Of a DNA stretch of 9,380 bases, positions 1 to 6,538 are shown in pieces. The notes below the pieces were generated by a model, which was not told the origin of the DNA, searched no databases, and saw nothing but the letters and a program-made list of their open reading frames with translations. Positions within the stretch are counted from its first letter, which is position 1. Every line of letters begins with the position of its first letter. Position numbers and translations under genes: made by a program. This stretch comes from Pleurocapsa sp. MO_226.B13. GTDB taxonomy: Bacteria; Cyanobacteriota; Cyanobacteriia; Cyanobacteriales; Xenococcaceae. The stretch lies in assembly GCA_030064795.1 (NCBI GenBank), contig JASJEI010000481.1:1-9380 (forward strand). The letters run 5' to 3'.

Positions 1-110
1 TTAGCGATCGCAGTGTAATACTGAATAAAAAATAATGTTGGATTCTTACTATTTTTATTGCCAAAAATTGCAATAAAAATAACTTTTAAGCATACCACAA
101 AATATTTATG

Positions 111-464
111 CAAGAGTTCTATTGATTCGGAGGCTTCAATTCTTACATTAGATGCTTCGATCGGGTTATCAGTTTGAGTAACAATACTTGAGCCATTGGT
201 GAGGTTGAGATTGGTAGTAGTAAGATTAATTTCACCAGCATTGCCAACACCGCCAGTACTGATCGAAACTTGAGCGCGATCGCTCATTACTAAGCTATTA
301 GCAGTAATATCTATCCCCCCTGCATTACCCTGCCCTAAAGTAGTAGCACTGATGAAAGCATCGTTGTTCACAACCAGAGAAGAAGCAGAAATAGTTATGT
401 TTCCACCATCACCAATGGCTTGCGGTTCTAACGTTGTCGTGATTTGACTGAGGACTAAGGTGAT
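111..464 (-). pseudogene. Repeat-region fragment of a filamentous-haemagglutinin-type (two-partner secretion) exoprotein
   Basis: Read on the minus strand, this stretch is open and gives a typical beta-helix repeat region of cyanobacterial haemagglutinin-like exoproteins. Short blocks such as GDGGNITISASSLVV, GQGNAGGIDITANSLVM and GNAGEINLTTTNLNLTNGS recur about every 40 residues with a Gly-Asn-x-Gly-x-Ile rhythm. Proteins of this family are exported by the Sec route and then through a TpsB outer-membrane partner, and act as surface or secreted adhesins. No start codon, signal peptide or TPS domain belongs to this piece. Recognisable similarity starts near 464 and fades near 111 at a block reading SIELL, after which the frame stays open to the window edge but becomes AT-rich and unlike the family. 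The probable 5' end of the same gene lies at 3094-3207 on the same strand, with two insertion sequences between. No TpsB partner is visible. Family assignment is firm; the outer limits are approximate. Confidence 0.75.
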
Positions 465-520
465 TTCCGAGAAAGAGTTTCCCCTTTTCGGCAATCGGTT
501 GCACTGGGGACTCCAGAAAG
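459..520. repeat. Possible small dispersed hairpin repeat at the upstream break of the exoprotein fragment
   Basis: Just where exoprotein similarity stops, the sequence becomes an imperfect hairpin: CCGAGAAAG at 467-475 faces CCTTTTCGG at 483-491 (7 of 9 positions pair) across a short loop. The unit continues into a segment containing TTGCACTGGGGACTCC. I have an impression that similar sequence recurs in cyanobacterial genomes, but no second copy is present in this window, so the repeat assignment rests on the hairpin and on its position at the break in the coding sequence. Confidence 0.3.
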
Positions 521-542
521 ATAAAGGGAACAGAGGGAAATT

Positions 543-567
543 AGTTAGCGTGCATTGTCCGCTAACT
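543..567. repeat. Hairpin, 8-bp perfect stem
   Basis: AGTTAGCG (543-550) and CGCTAACT (560-567) are perfect inverted repeats around a 9-base loop. It lies in the non-coding remnant between the exoprotein fragment and the IS630 left end. Neither side has a convincing T-tract next to the stem, so I do not call it a terminator. Its stem shares the TTAGCG/CGCTAA core with the hairpin at 1727-1751. Confidence 0.4.
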
Positions 568-721
568 CTTCCTCAAATATTGCCCCAACACAAATTGATG
601 GAATAACTGAAAGTTGAACCGAAAGTGTAGAGCTGATGGAAGATATAGCACTACGCATTTTGGTTAGGACATTTTTATAATAGAAAGGAAGTCATCAAAA
701 TATCGGCGATCGCTATTAATT

Positions 722-1652
722 ATGCCAGCACCTTATAGCTATGATTTACGTAAAAAAGCGATTGAAGCAGTAAAAAGAGGACATAAAAAACTCATGTCTG
801 TCGTTTATTCAAGATTAGTCGTAATACTTTGGATTTATGGTTGAAAAGAGAAAAAGAAACAGGAGATTACGTAGCGATCGCTATTTAACAAGGAAGGCAT
901 AGTAAAATTAAAGACGAAGAAAAGTTCAAGCTTTTTATTAGAGAAAATCATGGTAAAACTCAAACAAAAATAGCTGAATTATGGGGGAACAATATTCCTC
1001 AGCAAAATATTAGTTATGCGTGCCAAAAACTAGGGATAACAAGAAAAAAAAACTTACGGATATCAGGAAAGAAGTGAAATAGAACGAGAAGCTTTTCGAG
1101 AAAAACTCTCAAAAATCCCCAAAAAAAAAGAAGAGTATATGTAGATGAGGCGGGCTTTGATAATCGAGAGAGCTATCCCTATGGCTATAGTCCCAAAGGG
1201 GAAAGATGCTACGCTTTAAAATATGGAAAAAAGAGAGAAATAACTAGTTGGAAAGCGTGCTTTAAGAGAAGGAAAAATTTTTGCGCCTTTAACTTTTGAG
1301 GGTAGTTGTAATCGAGATTTATTTGAAGCTTGGTTATCTCAAAGTTTAATTCCTCAATTGAATCCAGGAGATATCATCATTGTTGACAATGCTACTTTTC
1401 ATCTCTAGAGAAACGATTAAAAAAATTGTAGAATAAGCTGGATGTGAACTATGGTATCTCCCAGCCTACTCTCCAGATTTAAATAAAATTGAGCGCGAGA
1501 TGTGCCGAGGTTTCCTCGGCTTACAGAATCGCGCTGTTGAGAATTGGTGGTCTGTTCTAAAAAATTTGATGAAACAAATGCTACCTGAATTTGAAACAGT
1601 CAGAGAGTGTGTAGATGCTGCCTTCAAAAACTGTCCTAACGTTTTTGCGTAG
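722..1652 (+). pseudogene. IS630-family transposase, broken by frameshifts, stops and a palindromic insertion
   Basis: Translation has to jump between frames. It starts MPAPYSYDLRKKAIEAVKRG (722), shifts near 790 to VCRLFKISRNTLDLWLKREK (helix-turn-helix region), meets an in-frame TAA at 886, shifts at an A9 run (1044-1052) and again near an A9 run (1121-1129) to VYVDEAGFDN, shifts near 1258 to LREGKIFAPLTFEGSCNRDL, meets TAG at 1406, shifts again, meets TAA at 1434 and ends at TAG 1650-1652. The DDE catalytic residues can still be read: Asp in VYVDEAGF (1144-1146), Asp in IIIVDNATFH (1385-1387) and Glu in SPDLNKIE. Directly after that Glu, 48 bp have been inserted in frame (1494-1541), moving the conserved WW motif 16 residues downstream. 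At least four frameshifts and three stops make this a dead gene; identity as IS630 transposase is secure from the motifs and the TA-flanked inverted repeats. Confidence 0.88.
1494..1541. repeat. 48-bp palindromic insertion inside the IS630 transposase, with TTGAG duplication
   Basis: An inner hairpin GCCGAGG (1504-1510), TTT, CCTCGGC (1514-1520) is nested inside outer arms AGCGCGA (1492-1498) and TCGCGCT (1529-1535). TTGAG occurs just before the unit (1489-1493) and again as its last five bases (1537-1541), as expected of a target duplication. Removing the 48 bp restores the usual spacing between the catalytic IE and the WW motif. The core CGAGGAAACCTCG (reverse strand here) occurs again at 9344-9356, followed at similar distance by CGCGCT. 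This supports a mobile or dispersed hairpin repeat, not chance. Confidence 0.7.
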
Positions 1653-1656
1653 TGCT

Positions 1657-1684
1657 ATAGTTCTCTTTTATGCCAGAGAACTAT
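1657..1684. repeat. Hairpin split by the IS630 insertion
   Basis: ATAGTTCTC (1657-1665) and GAGAACTAT (1676-1684) form a 9-bp perfect stem with a 10-base loop. Part of the outer left arm now comes from the IS end and its TA duplication. Rejoining the flanks (base 643, then TA, then 1660) recreates the same ATAGTTCTC arm, so the hairpin predates the IS and the IS chose the TA in its foot. It may have been a terminator-like or repeat structure; its function is unknown. Confidence 0.5.
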
Positions 1685-1726
1685 GAAGGTTAAGGATTTT
1701 TCTTTGACGATTTTTTTAGAGATTGC

Positions 1727-1751
1727 AATTAGCGTAAGTTTTACGCTAATT
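1727..1751. repeat. Perfect hairpin, 11-bp stem and 3-base loop
   Basis: AATTAGCGTAA (1727-1737) pairs perfectly with TTACGCTAATT (1741-1751) around GTT. It lies just beyond the stop of the ISAzo13-type transposase on the minus strand, so it could be that element's terminator or a subterminal structure of the insertion sequence. No U-tract directly follows the stem on the minus strand, and I find no matching structure at the other end of the element. Confidence 0.5.
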
Positions 1752-1771
1752 CAATTCCATTTCAACCGAAT

Positions 1772-3008
1772 CTAAAAAGAATTAATCAGGCAAAGGGATT
1801 GAAAACACTGAGGAGCTAACTTGGTAAACATGAAAATATCCCATTTGGGCAAATTAGGATTACGCTCCTTACGTCTTTCAATTTCTTTCATCTCTTTTTT
1901 CGTTAAAGAAATTCCTTTTTGATAAATTTCTAGACTCAGATTAATAAGAGGATTTTTCCCGGGAGCAGGTCATACTTTGCGCCCAAGCTAACATCGTTTC
2001 AACGTTTCTCAAGATTGCTCCATAGAAGATGCTGTTCTAAAATTCCCCAACAGCGTTCTATAGGATTATATTTACTGTGATCAGGAGGAAAATAAAGTAA
2101 CTGAATAGATTTTCCGGTTCCATCGGCAAACTCCAACATCCTCTTCAAAAATTGAGTTCAAAATCCACTATTTTCTGGTCCATTATCCATTTTGAGTTGA
2201 ATAATATCTGTTTCTTGCTTTTCGCTCTCATCCAGAGTTTCCCACCATTGAGATCAGCTATCCACTATGAAGTCACTAGTTTTATAAGAGCTACCAAAGT
2301 TCAAATAGAGTTGCCCCGTATCTTCGTTAACAATTCCACAAGGAACAAATTTTTCCTTGACGACCATATCATGATCTTGTGCTTGATTGTATCCTCTTGT
2401 TTTCCCCCACGAGAATATTCTCCCATCTCTACAGTTGCTTTACAATCCAGACTTAAACGCTTCACTTTCTTGTCTAGTTTCCTATCTTTTTGGCTCAAAT
2501 TCTCGAAGATGGCATCCGTTTCTGGGATTTTTTTTTCGGCTTGGCTTTCACTACTTTTCTTAATCGATAACCCATGCGATTTAAGATGTCTGCCATGGTA
2601 CTTGGAGCCGGAATTTGACTCTCACTATATCCTTGATTTCTTAATTGTCTAATAGCTTCAGATGCTGTTAATCGAGTATAAGCAATGGGGCTATTAAAAG
2701 TTGGGTTTTGTTGAGCGTGAGCTTCGGCGATTTCTCTCAACGATTCAGCCGCTAATGGTTCTTTCTCTTCCCATTTTTTCGCTCCGCTATAATTTGACTG
2801 TAGCCCCAGACAGATGATTCCACTTCGTTTTTCTTCTAATCCTAGTTGGACATTTCTTCGTCCCCAACCAAAAAGTCTTTCGGCAAGTCTGGCACTTCCC
2901 TGACAATACTTGAGAGTCATTTGAGCAAGAATAGGCTCGACGCTTCACTCCGGTCATTTGTGAGGCTGCTAAACGTAAGTCTGCGACTTGGGAGGGTTTT
3001 AAGCACAT
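1772..3008 (-). pseudogene. ISAzo13-family (Rhodopirellula-type DDE) transposase, broken by frameshifts and stops
   Basis: On the minus strand a transposase can be followed through several frames. It begins MCLKPSQVADLRLAASQMTG (3008), shifts near 2925 to KYCQGSARLAERLFGWGRRN and a segment with TASEAIRQLRNQGYSESQIP, shifts at an A9 run (2528-2536) to IFENLSQKDRKLDKKVKRLS, then shifts near 2425 to KEKFVPCGIVNEDTGQLYLN. In-frame TGA codons follow, one after FIVDS and one where SGF precedes TQFLKRM, then another shift after LEQH. The end is NPNLPKWDIF and a TAG at 1774-1772. Catalytic positions are readable: Asp in LSLDCKATV (2445-2447), Asp in KMDNGPENSG (2185-2187) and Glu in HSKYNPIERCW (2056-2058). 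This motif set belongs to the ISAzo13 family as I know it. I could not define terminal inverted repeats; the right element edge probably lies near 3097, where the exoprotein reading frame is cut. Not functional. Confidence 0.8.
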
Positions 3009-3093
3009 ATTTAGCCTCTTGAACTCCAGTTTGATCGCTCTTGCTCACTATTCCTTCTATCTTATATCTATTGGGGATCTTCTTTGCAAGAAA

Positions 3094-3207
3094 TTACCTG
3101 ACCGTGCCGTCAGTAGTAATTTGAGCGAGTATGGGGCTGGTATACAAACAGCCGAGACTAGCTAAACCAAGCTGTAGTGAGACGAATAGAGCTTTAAGAC
3201 ATTGCAT
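3094..3207 (-). pseudogene. 5' stub of the two-partner-secretion exoprotein gene (signal peptide and start of mature protein)
   Basis: From ATG at 3207 the frame gives a 37-residue peptide: MQCLKALFVSLQLGLASLGC, then a short stretch ending SPILAQ, then ITTDGTV. The first 29 residues look like a Sec signal peptide with Lys5, a hydrophobic core and a likely cut at or near ILA-Q. ITTDGTV is the usual start of the mature exoprotein in cyanobacterial haemagglutinin-like TPS proteins, where the family continues into the haemagglutination-activity domain. Here the frame instead runs into Arg and a TAA, so the gene is cut at about 3097-3100. Its repeat region seems to survive at 111-464. The start has no clear Shine-Dalgarno site. 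The stub could still produce a short exported peptide, but I consider it a remnant. It is divergent from mutS. Confidence 0.72.
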
Positions 3208-3577
3208 TATTCTTGATGGTTTCTAGTGAGGTAATTTCAAAAATAATACCATTATCAACGGTTATTTTGATGGTCAAAAGAAGATTTGTTACTTCAAACT
3301 CCCCGCCCCCTTTAATTTCCCCCAAAGCTGGAGGAAATCAGAGGGGAGAGGCAGGAGATTGGGAGGTTTTCAATTAGACTTTTCAGACAACCTCTAAAGC
3401 GATCGCCTTGGTGAAACTTTTGAATAGATCATGGCGATCGCTCTATTTCTCAACTCAACGACACCACAATTATCCATTTTCAATTAAAGAAATCTTAAAA
3501 CAGATCGAAGTTACAGCCAAACAGACTGATTCGGTGCGATAAAGTCATAGTAGTTAAGATACTCATAGCACTGATTC
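3208..3577. other. Spacer between the exoprotein stub and mutS
   Basis: No gene is seen in these 370 bases. They hold a C/G-rich hairpin (about 3306-3346), two HIP1 palindromes (near 3400 and 3434), and presumably the promoters of both divergent genes. Upstream of mutS the best -10-like candidates are TAAGAT or GATACT near 3555-3562, without a convincing -35. No Shine-Dalgarno site precedes the mutS ATG. Confidence 0.5.
3306..3346. repeat. C/G-rich imperfect hairpin repeat
   Basis: A 17-base pyrimidine-rich arm (3307-3323, CCCCTTTAATTTCCCCC) faces a 17-base purine-rich arm (3330-3346, GGAGGAAATCAGAGGGG) around AAAGCT. Fourteen of 17 positions are complementary. Such CCCC/GGGG hairpins with an AAAGCT-like loop are common intergenic repeats in cyanobacteria (from memory; only one copy is in this window). 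Confidence 0.5.
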
Positions 3578-6214
3578 ATGTCCTCCGAGAAGCACAGTAC
3601 AACAGACAAAAATATTATTACCGATTATCGCACTATAGATGCATCCAAGCTTTCGCCGATGTATCAACATTATGTGGAAGTAAAAGAACAATATCCCAAT
3701 GCGCTGTTGCTATATCGGGTAGGAGATTTTTTTGAATGCTTTTTTCAGGATGCTGTCACCATCGCTAGGGAGTTAGAACTAGTTCAAACCAGTAAAGCAG
3801 GGGGGAAAGAACTGGGGCGAGTGGCAATGACGGGAGTACCCCATCATGCTTTGGAACGCTATAGCACGATCTTGGTAGAGAAAGGCTATGCAGTGGCGAT
3901 ATGCGATCAGGTGGAGGATGCCAGTAACGTTAAAGCAGGGGACTTAGTAAAAAGAGAAATCCAAAAGTTACTGACTCCTGGTACTTTGACCGATGATGGG
4001 ATGTTGCAGTCTCGGCGGAATAATTTCTTGGCTGCAATTGTCGTTGCGGGGGAACACTGGGGTTTAGCCTATGCAGATATCTCTACAGGGGAGTTTTTTA
4101 CCGTCCAGTCTAGCGAACTGAGTTCTCTAACTTTGGAATTACTACGTTTACAGCCATCAGAAGTGTTAATCCCTGCTAATGCCCCAGATGTTAGTGGTTT
4201 ACTGCGCCCTGGAGAAAAATCCGAGTATTTAGCTGACTATTTACCCGATAGCTTTTGTTATTCCTTGCGATCGCAACAGCCATTTACTTTAGTCGATGCT
4301 ACTCAAAGACTTAAGGATACCTTTGGTGTTAGTTCCCTCGAAGGGATGGGATGTGCGGATATACCTTTAGGAGTCAGGGCTGCGGGGGGGTTATTGGAAT
4401 ATGTAGAGGATACCCAAAAAGCCTATCAAGTGCCTTTACAACCACTACGCACCTATAGTTTGGCTGACTATTTAATTCTCGATCACCAGACTCGACGCAA
4501 CTTAGAAATTACCCAGACTATTAGAGACGGAACGTTTCATGGTTCTTTGTTATGGGCATTAGACCACACCATGACAGCAATGGGAGGGAGAACTCTCCGT
4601 CGTTGGGTACTGCAACCCCTAATCGATCTTAAAGGTATTGCTGCCAGACAAAGCACGATTAAAGAACTGGTAGAAAATACTTCCATGCGTCAGGATTTAC
4701 GTTCTATGCTGCGTAAAATCTATGATATCGAGAGATTATCGGGTCGAGTGGGTTCTGGTACGGCGAATGCACGGGATTTACTCGCTTTATCCGAGTCCTT
4801 AATTAAATTAAGCGATTTATCGGCGATCGCTTCTTTTGGTTCTTCTCCCTATCTCAAAGCATTACATTATGTTCCCCCAGAATTAGAACAGTTAGGGGTA
4901 TATGTCGTCGAAAGGCTAGTAGAGTCGCCACCCCAACAAATAAAAGACGGTGGAATCATTAAAGACGGTGTAGATTCTCGGCTAGATGAAATTCGCCAGA
5001 GACTAGAAGACGATAAGCAATGGCTAACCAACCTGGAAGTAACCGAAAGAGAACGAGTCGGTGTAGCTAATATCAAAGTGGGTTACAACAAAACCTTTGG
5101 TTATTACATCAGTATGCCCCGTTCCAAAGCCAGCCAAGCCCCCGATAATTACCAACGCAAACAAACCTTAACTAACGAAGAAAGATATATCACTTCGGAA
5201 TTAAAAGAACGAGAAACTAGAATTCTGACGGCAAGAGATGACTTAAATAAGCTCGAATACGATATTTTTACCGAATTGCGGGCTACTGTAGCCGAAAAAG
5301 CCCAACAAATCCGCAGTATCTCCAAGGCAGTAGCTGCGATCGATGTTTTAGCGGGATTAGCCGAAGTTGCCGTCTATCACAACTACTGTTGTCCGCAAAT
5401 GGTCAAGGGGCGAGAAATTAATATTGTTGAAGGCAGACATCCTGTCGTCGAAAAATCTCTAGGGGAAGGCTTTTTTGTTCCCAATTCAGCGCGGATCGGT
5501 AATTCTCTCCAATCTCCTGAAGAGGAAACCGCCCCCGACTTGATTATCCTCACAGGACCAAATGCTAGCGGAAAAAGCTGTTACTTAAGACAAATAGGCT
5601 TAATTCAAATCATTGCCCAGATCGGTAGTTATGTCCCCGCTACCGAAGCTTGTTTGGCAATCTGCGATCGCATTTTTACCCGTGTCGGTGCAGTAGACGA
5701 TCTGGCGACGGGACAATCTACCTTTATGGTAGAGATGAACGAGACGGCAAATATTTTAAATCACGCCACCCCTAAATCTTTAATTCTCCTGGACGAAATC
5801 GGACGAGGGACGGCAACTTTTGATGGACTTTCTATTGCTTGGGCGGTAGCAGAATACTTAGCGACTGAAATTCAGGGACGGACTATCTTTGCCACCCACT
5901 ATCACGAACTAAACGAACTAGCTTCTATTTTGACAAACGTAGCTAACTACCAGGTAACGGTCAAAGAAATGTCGGACAAGATTATCTTTCTGCATCAGGT
6001 AAGCCCAGGTGGTGCCGATAAATCCTACGGAATTGAAGCAGGAAGACTAGCTGGTTTACCTCCCTCAGTAATTTCTAGGGCAAAGCAGGTAATGGGACAA
6101 ATAGAAAAACACAGTAAAATCGCTCTGGGTTTACGTCAAGGAATCAAACAAGTACAACCCAGTCGCGATCGAAATGGTAAGCCGATCGAACAGTTGGATA
6201 TTTTTGAGGATTGA
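3578..6214 (+). CDS. mutS: DNA mismatch repair protein MutS
   Basis: MutS1 recognises mispairs and small loops in newly replicated DNA and, as an ATP-driven clamp, recruits MutL. At 878 aa the length is normal for cyanobacterial MutS. The mismatch-binding motif Phe-x-Glu is F51-F52-E53 in VGDFFECFF. The N-terminal recognition domain (about 26-140) and connector are followed by the lever/clamp core (about 290-600) and the ABC-type ATPase, with Walker A GPNASGKS (660-667), signature-loop region GQSTFMVEM, Walker [11 protein letters not shown] (Asp739, Glu740) and the FATHYHEL histidine motif (His774). The last residues include QLDIF (872-876), which fits the QLxLF-type motif used by bacterial MutS proteins to bind the DNA polymerase sliding clamp. 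The ATG start gives a 25-residue variable lead before the conserved [20 protein letters not shown] block; no Shine-Dalgarno is visible. It appears intact and is transcribed alone, with no mutL nearby. Confidence 0.97.
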   Translation: MSSEKHSTTDKNIITDYRTIDASKLSPMYQHYVEVKEQYPNALLLYRVGDFFECFFQDAVTIARELELVQTSKAGGKELGRVAMTGVPHHALERYSTILVEKGYAVAICDQVEDASNVKAGDLVKREIQKLLTPGTLTDDGMLQSRRNNFLAAIVVAGEHWGLAYADISTGEFFTVQSSELSSLTLELLRLQPSEVLIPANAPDVSGLLRPGEKSEYLADYLPDSFCYSLRSQQPFTLVDATQRLKDTFGVSSLEGMGCADIPLGVRAAGGLLEYVEDTQKAYQVPLQPLRTYSLADYLILDHQTRRNLEITQTIRDGTFHGSLLWALDHTMTAMGGRTLRRWVLQPLIDLKGIAARQSTIKELVENTSMRQDLRSMLRKIYDIERLSGRVGSGTANARDLLALSESLIKLSDLSAIASFGSSPYLKALHYVPPELEQLGVYVVERLVESPPQQIKDGGIIKDGVDSRLDEIRQRLEDDKQWLTNLEVTERERVGVANIKVGYNKTFGYYISMPRSKASQAPDNYQRKQTLTNEERYITSELKERETRILTARDDLNKLEYDIFTELRATVAEKAQQIRSISKAVAAIDVLAGLAEVAVYHNYCCPQMVKGREINIVEGRHPVVEKSLGEGFFVPNSARIGNSLQSPEEETAPDLIILTGPNASGKSCYLRQIGLIQIIAQIGSYVPATEACLAICDRIFTRVGAVDDLATGQSTFMVEMNETANILNHATPKSLILLDEIGRGTATFDGLSIAWAVAEYLATEIQGRTIFATHYHELNELASILTNVANYQVTVKEMSDKIIFLHQVSPGGADKSYGIEAGRLAGLPPSVISRAKQVMGQIEKHSKIALGLRQGIKQVQPSRDRNGKPIEQLDIFED

Positions 6215-6232
6215 ATTTTGAGTTCGGAATTC

Positions 6233-6260
6233 GTAGAGGACGTTCCAGGTCACGTCCGTA
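6233..6260. repeat. Hairpin after mutS, possible terminator or repeat relic
   Basis: GGACGT (6238-6243) pairs with ACGTCC (6252-6257), and the pairing extends imperfectly outward (GTAGA against GTAC). It resembles a worn GTAGAGACGT-type palindrome of the kind often seen between cyanobacterial genes. No T-tract follows, so a Rho-independent terminator is not supported by the sequence alone. Confidence 0.35.
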
Positions 6261-6273
6261 CAGACAGAGAGAG

Positions 6274-6388
6274 GTAGGGTGGGCAAAAATAACTCAGAGG
6301 AACTAAATCTTTGCTAGCTTGGTAAATTTGCACTAAAGTACTAGCTTTATGCGGAGCGGTATCCTTTAGGACGCGTCGCCCACCTTAC
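6274..6388. mobile_element. MITE-like 115-bp unit with terminal inverted repeats
   Basis: The left end GTAGGGTGGGC (6274-6284) and right end GCCCACCTTAC (6378-6388) are inverted repeats with 10 of 11 matches. The interior has no coding capacity. Inside its right half lies an imperfect palindrome, GCGGAGCGG then TATCCTTTAGGA then CGCGTCGC (6351-6379), which looks like a separate small repeat family inserted in or forming part of the unit. I cannot identify a target duplication. Non-autonomous element status is inferred from the inverted ends and size. Confidence 0.45.
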
Positions 6389-6522
6389 GGTTAATGGGAC
6401 TTCTTTAGACAAGAGGTTAAATATTTCCGACGAGAATAATTTTGAAGGCGGTTTTAAGAGCGAGAAGTTAAACTAGACACTCTCCATAGTCAAATTGAGA
6501 AATTTAAATTCTATTTAAGCTC

Positions 6523-6528
6523 TATACT
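6523..6528 (+). promoter_or_regulatory. Possible -10 box of the SPOR-protein gene
   Basis: TATACT matches five of six bases of the sigma-70 type -10 consensus. Transcription from it would start within a few bases of the ATG at 6539, so the message would be leaderless or nearly so, consistent with the absence of a Shine-Dalgarno site. TTGAGA at 6495-6500 is a -35-like hexamer, but the spacing (22) is too long. Confidence 0.25.
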
Positions 6529-6538
6529 CGATCGCAAT

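Larger units (their letters stand above)
646..1657 (+). mobile_element. Degenerate IS630-family insertion sequence with terminal inverted repeats and TA duplication
   Basis: The left end (646-671) begins TAGCACTACGCA and the right end (1657-1632, read inward) begins with the same bases. The two ends match for most of about 26 positions and share GTTAGGACA at the inner side. Each end is flanked by TA (644-645 and 1658-1659), the target duplication known for IS630/Tc1-mariner transposition. The element is about 1.0 kb and contains a single transposase reading direction (+), now heavily mutated, so it is inactive unless a transposase is supplied in trans. The transposase stop overlaps the right inverted repeat, as is common in compact IS630 elements. 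The TA target sits in the outer foot of a hairpin whose remainder is at 1657-1684. Confidence 0.85.
6215..6538. other. Spacer downstream of mutS with two repeat structures
   Basis: These 324 bases carry no gene that I can support. They contain a short hairpin about 20 bp after the mutS stop (6233-6260), a MITE-like unit (6274-6388), and an AT-rich stretch leading to the next start codon. A -10-like TATACT (6523-6528) sits 10 bases before the ATG at 6539, with no -35 at standard spacing. Confidence 0.5.

Noticed and set aside
2152..2652. A 166-codon open frame on the plus strand
   Set aside because: It lies opposite the ISAzo13-type transposase, whose motifs are on the minus strand; the plus-strand product has no recognisable domain and is explained as a shadow frame.
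1690..3099. Terminal inverted repeats of the ISAzo13 element
   Set aside because: A weak resemblance between the stretch starting GGTTAAGGATTTTTC near 1688 and the reverse complement of 3080-3098 needs several gaps, so I did not assign element ends.
3094..3207. The stub as a functional short secreted peptide gene
   Set aside because: Possible in principle, but the sequence after ITTDGTV departs from the family at one point next to a transposase remnant, which is better explained as truncation.
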